A stretch of 13,324 bases of DNA from Desulfobacteraceae bacterium (lineage in GTDB: Bacteria; Desulfobacterota; Desulfobacteria; Desulfobacterales; DAOWNP01). Where the stretch lies: assembly GCA_030642545.1 (NCBI GenBank), contig DAOWNP010000028.1, positions 1-13,324 on the forward strand, in the 5' to 3' direction. Each line of letters starts with the position of its first letter. Position 1 is the first letter of the stretch. This document shows, one piece after another, positions 7,036 to 13,324 of the stretch. Under the pieces are notes generated by a model. The model ran no database searches, was not told the origin of the DNA, and saw only the letters and a program-made list of their open reading frames with translations. Made by a program: the position numbers and the translations under genes.

Positions 7036-10000
7036 TTAAACTTTTCTTATTTTGGTATAAACTCTTAATAATTCGCTTACACCCCATGCCTGAGCAAAAC
7101 ATCCTCTATGGGTATGGGGAAAATCTCCGTCTACAATTTCAGGCACATGACCTGCTGCCCCTTTATTTATCAGTATGCTGCTGCTTGATAACCATGAAAG
7201 AGCGGTTTCAACACCATCTTTACCAAAAACCATAACCCATGCCTCACAAAAAGATGGAAACACCCACGTCCATGCTGTACCATTATGATAAGCTAATTTT
7301 CTTTTGGTATCTTCATCACCCATGTATACTCCGCAATAAGGATAATGAGGATTATTTAAGATATTTCCATTATGTTCAACTTTTAATGGATAATCAACAT
7401 AGCCATTACCAATACTTCTTATTGCTCCCGGTACAAGAAGAGATTTACAGGAATCAAGGATCGCCTCACACATTTTTTTGTCTGTAACTACCCCCATTGT
7501 AATGGCAAAAAGCTGATTTGGACGCAGGGCATCATCTTTTTGTCCTTTAGCTGCAGATACATTATAGTCCGCATGAATACAATCTGAAAGATATCCTTTT
7601 TTATCATTCCAAAACAACTTGTTTACAGACAACTTAACCTTCAACTTTAAATCAGCCCACAAATTTGTCTCCTGCTCTTGAGTATCAATTTTTGCAAGAA
7701 AACCTAAAACTGCATACCACATAGACTGAATCTCAACAGGATACCCTTGTCTTTTAGTACATGCAGGACGATTTGTATCCATCCAGGTAAAATGAGCAGG
7801 ACTAAAAATCAAACCAGACTCCATATCAAGTTTTATTCCATTGTCCATACCACTTAATACAGCATGCCCCATATCAACGATAATCTCGCTGAGGGTTCTT
7901 TCTCCTATTTTTAAAAAAAGAAAATCAGAGCTGCTTTGTTTATTTACAAAATCCATACAGCAGATAATAAACCATAAAGGAGCATCTGATGTATTCCTGT
8001 TACTTGTATCACTGCCGCAAATCATATTGGGAATAGTACCGTTTATCTCAAATTTTGCAAATTTTTCAAGAATCTGTTTTGCAGAATCAAATTTTTCAAG
8101 AGCAATAAGTGATCTTACAACAATAAAAGTATCTCTGCCCCAGTCTAAAAACCATGGATAACCTGCTATAATTGTATTTAGCCCATCTCTCAAAACGATA
8201 TACTGATCAAGTGCACAAGCCATGGCATCTTCTATTTTCATTGTTTTTGATACATTGCAATCCTCATCAAGCTCTCTGCTGCAATCTGAACCAAATTCAT
8301 CACACTCAAGCAACTGTTCACCCCCTTTTGCAATCTGGGCAAAAAGAGTTATTAATTCACCACCTTTAATATCTATTGCAAAATACCCGGGACTAAAAAG
8401 ATCAGAGTCAGGGTCAAGCCCTCTTTCTGCTTCATTTTCACGGAAAATCTGATATTTCCATTCCGGCTCTGATACAAATTTTCCTGAAGATACCATAATT
8501 TTTAAAGTGTGTTTTTTATCAGGTTCAAACAAGAATCCATTTTCAAACAGATTAATTGAACCTGGAAATATATTTTCAGGGCCAAGATATGCCTTGGTTA
8601 CATCATGAAAGTTACGATTTTCTATATCAGGTCTTAAAACAAGCCTGATTGATTGACAATCAGTCATAAGTCCTGGAACATTATCAGACAAAGCTCTAAA
8701 AAAATCAATCCTTAAAGCATTTTTCCCAGCCAGCATTTTAATACCTACTCTTAAATTTACACTCTCTCCCTGACCTGCAGGAACACTGTATTGCCAAATC
8801 CCGTAAGAGTTATAATTAAAAGTAAAACTTTTTATACACCGGCTGTCATGTATTTTCTGATAATATCCCTGATAAAGCACCCATCCTCTGCATCTTGAAA
8901 ACATTATCCACCTGTCCTCAGGAAAATCATGACTCATATTTGCCGCAAGCAATGCCTCATAACGACTTTTTAGACTTCCCCATAAAACATTGGCAAAAAG
9001 CATTCCACCCATACTGTTTGTACCGAGATAGCCCAAATCTGTACTTTCCAGATCCTTTTTGGAAAAACATTTTTTTACTTCAGCATTTTCCCACAGTGAT
9101 AAAAAAATAATTTCTCTATTATACTTTACAGCAGGAGAAAATTCAAAAACAGTAAGCTTTAAATTACATATTTTATGCCTTTTTGGAACATCAACAGGAA
9201 TAAAAAGAACAAAAAAAGACCCGTCTTTTTTTTCTGCAGCTCTTTCAGTTCTTATACACTTCTCTTTATCAACTATTTTTGCATGAAAAAAACAATCAGC
9301 TTCGACCATAATAAAGTGTTTGGGAGGTATCATAACATGGCGTAATTTGTCATCCGGCCACCGCCATTTTACAACACGGTCTTCTAAAGAGTTGTGATTT
9401 ATCTCTTTACAAAACATAGCAGGATCAGAGTATAATTTTTCCGCTGCACAATCAACATCAAAATCATCTATATCACAAACACCCTGATAAAATACTTTTA
9501 TATCTAAAACCTTTGCCCGCATTCTCTGATGTTCTATATGTTTTGAAAAAAAAACAGATCTGTTTTTACACTCTTCTAAAAGTTTCAGGTCATCTTTATC
9601 ATCTGTTAAGCAAAAGACCTGAAATGGTGCAAGCTGTAGAGAATAATGCCTCCCTGTCACAGTTACCGGAACTGATGTACCGGTTAATAAATCTGTAAAT
9701 ACAGGGCCTCTCATATTGACATAATCAGGATTCCACCTGCATTGAACTGAGTCATTATCACTTAAATTAACAAGAACTATAACCTTTTTATCTGTAGATA
9801 CATTATGTCTTAATAAAACTATATACTCACCCTCCTGTTTCTGCACGAGATTAATTTTTGTTTTATCAAAAAAAGCAGGATGCACACAAAGCAGATGATT
9901 CAACCGGGTTATATAATCCACCTGGTTTTCATTACTACCCCAGTTTAAAGAATTTGACTGATGAACCACAATTTTTTCCCGGGCAAACCACTCAACACCA

Positions 10001-11352
10001 TTTGCAAATCCAAACCCTCCTCTGTCTGAAAAAAGGGCTGAAACAGCTGTTCTCATTTTAGCATACTCTATTGATAATGAAGCAAGACGATTATTATCGT
10101 GGGTTTCAGCAAAATTAATCATCTGTCCTTCTGCTTTTGAGATATTTAAAGCAAGAGGCAGGTAATGTTCTATCTGATCTCTATTATAATTTTGAAACAA
10201 TTCAGAATATGCCCAGTTAAAATTCGCATCACTTAACAATTTTCTCGTTACATAAATATCGCCGCCCAAACCCTCAAGCAAAAAAATTGTATCAGGATAC
10301 TGCTCTCTTACCTCAGCAATTATATATTTCCAGGTATCCACAGGAATCATATAACCTGCATCACATCTAAATCCATCAACCCCTCTTTCACACCATATAA
10401 GAAAAATTTTTGCCATATACTGCCATATCTCTTTTTTATCGTAATCAAGTTTTGTTAAATCCGCCCACAAAACACCCCATGCTCCGGGCATTTCAATACG
10501 TCCGTCCTTTTCACGCAAAAGCCATTCAGGATGATCTGCATGAAGCTCAGCTGCCCAGCCAGTATGATTTATGGCTATATCCATTAAAATCTTACCACCT
10601 CTTACATGAACCCCGTCAATAAGCTCTACAAACTGTTCCAAAGGAGTTGCATGAGAGTCAAATTCAGCAAGAGCCGGATCTACCATAGTAAAACTCAAAG
10701 ATGCATAAGGACTACCAAATCTTCCCATTTTCCCATAGGTTGTTGGAGTAGGATGAATCGGCAACAAAAGTATATAACAGCACCCAAGGGTTCCTATTAT
10801 AAAATCAAGCTCTTTTTTAAGATCCCTGAATGTCCCTGATGCAGGAATTACAGTATACCCTTTTTTATCTAAATCCCTTATGTACAAAATATCTTTTTTA
10901 TCAATTTTTCTTCTGCCTGATTTATTTGCACCAAACTGTCTTACAAAAGCATTGTATATAATATTTGCACAACAGGTATCAGATGGTTCTACATTAATCA
11001 CTGTATTTAAGCCTTTCGGCCATACAGGAATTTTTGCATCTTTTTCTAAAAAATAACATTTAGCCTCAAAATGCCCCACTTCAGATAAAGCCAAAGTAAT
11101 AAAAAATGTTTTACTGTCTCTTGACTTCATTGGTATATCAAACCAGTCTCTACAAAAAATTGATTCGTCATCATTCACATTTGATATTATCTCTTTTCGC
11201 TTTATTTTAGCATGCCCTATATTTGTACGCAGCCATGCTTTTCCCTCTTTTTTTACAGGAAGATTTAATACAAATGTTATTAAATCGCCTTTAAACATTA
11301 AAACCCGCATTCCTGGAGCAGGTTCCTGTCTCAAATACAGATAATCAGACAT
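7036..11352 (-). CDS. Bifunctional glycogen debranching enzyme: GH13 glucanotransferase-like domain fused to GH133 amylo-alpha-1,6-glucosidase
   Basis: A 1438-residue cytoplasmic enzyme expected to move maltooligosaccharide stubs and then hydrolyse the remaining alpha-1,6 glucose. Residues 1-125 are a beta-rich N-terminal region. Residues ~130-580 form a GH13 (alpha-amylase-type) barrel with all four conserved regions: DIAINH (258-263), GFRCD (nucleophile Asp331), FLLEGLGG (acid/base Glu360) and FAETHDNNR (His418-Asp419). A central linker and beta region spans ~590-1040. Residues ~1045-1438 are the GH133 (alpha/alpha)6 domain, with AGYPWFLDWGRDTF (1063-1076), NTSDAPLWF (1120-1128, Asp1123), PVEIQSMWY and GHVPEIVDGDFP (1401-1412). 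The order and length resemble eukaryotic AGL-type debranching enzyme rather than bacterial GlgX. ATG 11352 is preceded by AAAGGAA (11364-11370) with a long gap of about 12 nt. It is the first gene of the operon with glgP and glgA. The family assignment is strong; the transferase activity is inferred. Confidence 0.92.
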   Translation of the reverse strand: MSDYLYLRQEPAPGMRVLMFKGDLITFVLNLPVKKEGKAWLRTNIGHAKIKRKEIISNVNDDESIFCRDWFDIPMKSRDSKTFFITLALSEVGHFEAKCYFLEKDAKIPVWPKGLNTVINVEPSDTCCANIIYNAFVRQFGANKSGRRKIDKKDILYIRDLDKKGYTVIPASGTFRDLKKELDFIIGTLGCCYILLLPIHPTPTTYGKMGRFGSPYASLSFTMVDPALAEFDSHATPLEQFVELIDGVHVRGGKILMDIAINHTGWAAELHADHPEWLLREKDGRIEMPGAWGVLWADLTKLDYDKKEIWQYMAKIFLIWCERGVDGFRCDAGYMIPVDTWKYIIAEVREQYPDTIFLLEGLGGDIYVTRKLLSDANFNWAYSELFQNYNRDQIEHYLPLALNISKAEGQMINFAETHDNNRLASLSIEYAKMRTAVSALFSDRGGFGFANGVEWFAREKIVVHQSNSLNWGSNENQVDYITRLNHLLCVHPAFFDKTKINLVQKQEGEYIVLLRHNVSTDKKVIVLVNLSDNDSVQCRWNPDYVNMRGPVFTDLLTGTSVPVTVTGRHYSLQLAPFQVFCLTDDKDDLKLLEECKNRSVFFSKHIEHQRMRAKVLDIKVFYQGVCDIDDFDVDCAAEKLYSDPAMFCKEINHNSLEDRVVKWRWPDDKLRHVMIPPKHFIMVEADCFFHAKIVDKEKCIRTERAAEKKDGSFFVLFIPVDVPKRHKICNLKLTVFEFSPAVKYNREIIFLSLWENAEVKKCFSKKDLESTDLGYLGTNSMGGMLFANVLWGSLKSRYEALLAANMSHDFPEDRWIMFSRCRGWVLYQGYYQKIHDSRCIKSFTFNYNSYGIWQYSVPAGQGESVNLRVGIKMLAGKNALRIDFFRALSDNVPGLMTDCQSIRLVLRPDIENRNFHDVTKAYLGPENIFPGSINLFENGFLFEPDKKHTLKIMVSSGKFVSEPEWKYQIFRENEAERGLDPDSDLFSPGYFAIDIKGGELITLFAQIAKGGEQLLECDEFGSDCSRELDEDCNVSKTMKIEDAMACALDQYIVLRDGLNTIIAGYPWFLDWGRDTFIVVRSLIALEKFDSAKQILEKFAKFEINGTIPNMICGSDTSNRNTSDAPLWFIICCMDFVNKQSSSDFLFLKIGERTLSEIIVDMGHAVLSGMDNGIKLDMESGLIFSPAHFTWMDTNRPACTKRQGYPVEIQSMWYAVLGFLAKIDTQEQETNLWADLKLKVKLSVNKLFWNDKKGYLSDCIHADYNVSAAKGQKDDALRPNQLFAITMGVVTDKKMCEAILDSCKSLLVPGAIRSIGNGYVDYPLKVEHNGNILNNPHYPYCGVYMGDEDTKRKLAYHNGTAWTWVFPSFCEAWVMVFGKDGVETALSWLSSSSILINKGAAGHVPEIVDGDFPHTHRGCFAQAWGVSELLRVYTKIRKV

Positions 11353-11388
11353 GATATTAGAAATTCCTTTTTACGATTATTAAATTTT

Positions 11389-11435
11389 AAATCTATGTGC
11401 ATGTTTGTAGAAGTTATTTCATCCACATTCCTAAT
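11389..11435 (-). repeat. 47-bp inverted repeat, left copy
   Basis: Aligns without gaps to the reverse complement of 13187-13233, with 43 of 47 identical by direct comparison. It lies 37 bp upstream of the debranching-enzyme start codon, in that gene's probable promoter or leader region. The longest unbroken match is 17 bp (GAAGTTATTTCATCCAC). It is one of two copies bracketing the CoA-transferase. Confidence 0.85.
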
Positions 11436-11537
11436 CCTGTGACAAAAAGGCAAATGCAGTTTTCAAAGTTATAAAGTTTAACATTTAAATTTCTCATTTC
11501 CTCATAAATATATTTATTAACACTACGAAAAAATCAT

Positions 11538-11566
11538 TTGACAGAAAACAGGATATTAGATATGTA
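11538..11566 (+). promoter_or_regulatory. Candidate sigma-70 promoter for a leader or small RNA
   Basis: A perfect -35 TTGACA (11538-11543) is followed after 17 bp by TATGTA (11561-11566), a weak -10. A dyad GATATT / AATATC (11552-11557 and 11567-11572) straddles the -10 and could be an operator. Transcription would start near 11573. Confidence 0.4.
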
Positions 11567-11636
11567 AATATCATGCTAAAAAGATAAAAATCTCGACGCT
11601 GAACTCAAAAATTTATTTTACAGATATCAAATAGCG

Positions 11637-11667
11637 TTCTATCCTGATTATGGCAGGATAGAATTTT
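11637..11667 (+). terminator. Hairpin with T run in the CoA-transferase leader
   Basis: A perfect 10-bp stem TTCTATCCTG / CAGGATAGAA with a 7-nt loop is followed by TTTT (11664-11667) on the plus strand. No plus-strand gene precedes it within the window. It could end a small RNA started at the TTGACA promoter, or attenuate the CoA-transferase transcript. The T run is short, so termination efficiency is uncertain. Confidence 0.5.
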
Positions 11668-11897
11668 AATAATAACAAATTATATATTAAATATCTGTTA
11701 AAATATACAATTTTTTTACTATCAAATGCAATAATTTAACATTTTTTTTATATAATAAAATAGTATCATAAAAAATTTAGATCCTTAGTTTAAATTAAGA
11801 GATATTAAGTTTAATCACAAAGATATAAACAATGTTTTAAAGGTTAAACTATGGACTCTAAACAGAATTTAAATATTAATAAAAAAGGAGTTAATCT

Positions 11898-13181
11898 ATG
11901 CCTATAACAAAAGGTCCTTTACACGGAATCAGAGTTCTTGATTTAACCCAGGCTCATGCAGGTCCGTTTGGGACAATGCTGCTTGGAGATTTAGGTGCTG
12001 AAATCATTAAAATAGAACCTCCCAAGGGTGAAATGATGAGAGGAGGAGAACCAAAAGTTTCAGTTTTACAGTCTTATTTAATTGGTCTAAACAGAAACAA
12101 AAAAGGAGTTGTTTTAGATTTAAAATCTGAAACAGGTAAAAAAACTTTTTATGATCTGGTAAAAAAATCAGATATTGTTTATTCAAATTATAGAGCAGAT
12201 GTCCCAAAAAGAATGGGAAATGATTTTGATACATTAAAAAAATATAACCCGAAGATAATTCGCTGTAATATATCTGGCTATGGAGCTACCGGACCATACA
12301 CAGGATACCCTTCATATGATATTATTGGCTGTGGTCACAGCGGAATACTAAGTATTTCAGGAGAGCCAGGCCATGCTCCTCTTATTCCAGGCGGGATTGC
12401 ACTCGCCGATATGATAGGTGGAATTTTCGCTACAATGTCTGTTCTTGCTGCATTAATTGATAGAAATAAAACAGGAAAAGGAATGCCTGTTGAAGTAAAT
12501 CTCTTAGACGGCCTTCTTGTTATGCAGCAGGTAATGTTTCAGCAATACCTGCTTACAGGCAATGAACCTGGACTTCAGGGAAGACGTCACCCAATAGGTG
12601 CTGGATATGGGATATATGATACATTAGATGGGAACATGACAATAGCCTCTCTTGATCAGGAAAAAGTAATGACTCTAATTGGTCTGGGGGAAATGCTGTC
12701 AGACCCTCTTTATGAAACACCTACAGAGAGAATGATAAACAAGGACTCTCTTGACAAACTTATTGAAGATGCACTGAAAAAGAAAAATACAGATGATTGG
12801 GTAAATCTTCTTCGCGATGAAAATGATATTGCCTGCGGACCTATTTTAAACTTTGAGCAGATATTAAAAGATCCCCAGATTGCTGAAAACAAAACTTTTA
12901 TTGAAATGGATTTAAAAGGAGAAAAATACAAAACAGTAGGATCTATCTTCAGATTATCAAATGAAGATGGTGATCTTATAGCAGGAACTCCTGATGCTCC
13001 GGCTGATCTTGGAGAACATACAGATCTTATATTAAAAACCCTGCTTGATTACAGCAGTGAAGAGATTGATGAAGTTCATAATGCTAATAACGGTCAGAAT
13101 AACAATAACCGGGCAGCTTCAAACATTAAAATGGTCTATGAACATGAATTAGAAGAAGAAACAAAAAAAACAGACGGATAA
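11898..13181 (+). CDS. CaiB/BaiF family (class III) CoA-transferase
   Basis: A cytoplasmic enzyme that moves coenzyme A between carboxylic acids through covalent aspartyl intermediates. The family includes formyl-CoA:oxalate, carnitine and benzylsuccinate CoA-transferases and alpha-methylacyl-CoA racemase. It has 427 residues, normal for the family. Motifs seen are IRVLDLTQAHAGPFGTMLLG (11-30), LGAEIIKIEPP (32-42), LNRNKKGVVLDLKSETG (64-80), NYRADVPKRMG (97-107), SGYGATGPY (126-134) and ALADMIGGIFATMSVLAAL (168-186). Asp171 is the expected catalytic aspartate. TGKGMPVEVNLLDGLL (192-207) follows. The C-terminal ~35 residues are low complexity, with an Asn-rich run (395-404) and an acidic/Lys end, and look like an appended flexible tail. 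AAGGAG (11885-11890) lies 7 nt before ATG. The gene stands alone, divergent from the glycogen operon, and is bracketed by 47-bp inverted repeats. The substrate pair cannot be told from sequence. Confidence 0.92.
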   Translation: MPITKGPLHGIRVLDLTQAHAGPFGTMLLGDLGAEIIKIEPPKGEMMRGGEPKVSVLQSYLIGLNRNKKGVVLDLKSETGKKTFYDLVKKSDIVYSNYRADVPKRMGNDFDTLKKYNPKIIRCNISGYGATGPYTGYPSYDIIGCGHSGILSISGEPGHAPLIPGGIALADMIGGIFATMSVLAALIDRNKTGKGMPVEVNLLDGLLVMQQVMFQQYLLTGNEPGLQGRRHPIGAGYGIYDTLDGNMTIASLDQEKVMTLIGLGEMLSDPLYETPTERMINKDSLDKLIEDALKKKNTDDWVNLLRDENDIACGPILNFEQILKDPQIAENKTFIEMDLKGEKYKTVGSIFRLSNEDGDLIAGTPDAPADLGEHTDLILKTLLDYSSEEIDEVHNANNGQNNNNRAASNIKMVYEHELEEETKKTDG

Positions 13182-13324
13182 CATTAATTAGGAACGTGGA
13201 TGAAATAACTTCCACAAATAGGCACATAGATTTGGGTTAGATTTGTTCGATCTGAAAACTCAAAAGCAGATGGAATAGCTGGCTCTTTTGATGTTTTTGT
13301 GATTTTAGATCGGGCAAAGATGAC
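13182..13324. other. Region after the CoA-transferase to the window edge
   Basis: This holds the right 47-bp repeat and then dyad-rich DNA: CGATCT / AGATCG (13248-13253 and 13307-13312) enclosing TCAAAAG / CTTTTGA (13260-13266 and 13285-13291). A minus-strand frame is open from the edge down to a TAA just before the repeat (46 codons, no Met). It could be the end of a gene beyond the window, but I recognise no family. A repeat-element end is equally possible. Confidence 0.35.
13187..13233 (+). repeat. 47-bp inverted repeat, right copy
   Basis: Inverted partner of 11389-11435, starting 5 bp after the CoA-transferase stop codon. It contains an internal hairpin, GTGGA / TCCAC around a 10-nt loop. 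In the left copy one stem pair is lost by substitution. Flanking sequence outside the 47 bp is not shared. Confidence 0.85.

Larger units (their letters stand above)
11353..11897. other. Divergent intergenic region between the glycogen operon and the CoA-transferase
   Basis: This 545-bp stretch is strongly AT-rich, especially 11660-11880. It holds one copy of the 47-bp repeat (11389-11435), a TTGACA promoter candidate (11538-11566), a 10-bp perfect hairpin (11637-11663), a consensus TATAAT (11751-11756) lacking a good -35, and the CoA-transferase ribosome-binding site (11885-11890). I could not identify a convincing promoter for the glycogen operon within it. Confidence 0.7.

Noticed and set aside
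7841..8452. Plus-strand open frames of 65-106 codons antisense to the debranching gene
   Set aside because: They are shadows of a clearly conserved GH133 coding frame and lack ribosome-binding sites.
11389..11435. In-frame similarity of the two 47-bp copies as peptide (IYVxxCxSYFIHxPN)
   Set aside because: All four nucleotide differences change the amino acid, so there is no sign of coding constraint; treated as a DNA repeat.
11389..13233. A standard insertion sequence bounded by the 47-bp repeats
   Set aside because: The only gene inside is a metabolic CoA-transferase, and I see no transposase and no target-site duplication outside the repeats.

Overview
This window is AT-rich (about one third G+C by eye) and comes from a bacterium. 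Duplicated TRAP-type solute-binding proteins, a CaiB/BaiF CoA-transferase and a GlgA of the long-insert type point to an anaerobic Desulfobacterota lineage such as Desulfobacteraceae. That placement is inference from gene content and protein style; no rRNA or other marker gene is present. I found no tRNA, rRNA, CRISPR array, integrase or transposase.

Left region (1-2817). Two tandem minus-strand genes encode periplasmic DctP-family TRAP substrate-binding proteins. They are about 85% identical by hand alignment, and about 84 bp of upstream DNA was duplicated with them. The first runs off the left edge of the window. Between them lie a 156-bp near-symmetric palindromic element bounded by TAA on both sides, which looks like a MITE, and a strong 14-bp-stem terminator. 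No TRAP membrane subunits are in the window. Both proteins lack the usual carboxylate-binding arginine at its expected place.

Central region (2818-11352). A minus-strand glycogen operon is read right to left. A 1438-residue fused debranching enzyme (GH13 glucanotransferase-like half plus GH133 amylo-1,6-glucosidase half, laid out like eukaryotic AGL) is followed by an alpha-glucan phosphorylase (glgP) and a glycogen synthase (glgA). Gaps are 92 and 40 bp. The operon therefore holds chain elongation (GlgA), phosphorolysis (GlgP) and removal of branch stubs (GH13-GH133). Branching enzyme and ADP-glucose pyrophosphorylase must be encoded elsewhere, if present.

Right region (11353-13324). A plus-strand CaiB/BaiF (class III) CoA-transferase sits after a 545-bp very AT-rich intergenic region. 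That region holds a consensus-like TTGACA promoter and, 70 bp on, a perfect 10-bp hairpin followed by T4. The pair could define a small RNA of about 95 nt or a leader attenuator. The CoA-transferase and this leader are bracketed by two 47-bp inverted copies of one sequence (43/47 identical). The last ~90 bp contain further dyad symmetry but no recognised gene.

Most worth checking are the inverted 47-bp repeats around the CoA-transferase, the palindromic element at 1071-1226, the promoter/hairpin pair at 11538-11667, and the paired TRAP binding proteins with an altered ligand-binding signature.
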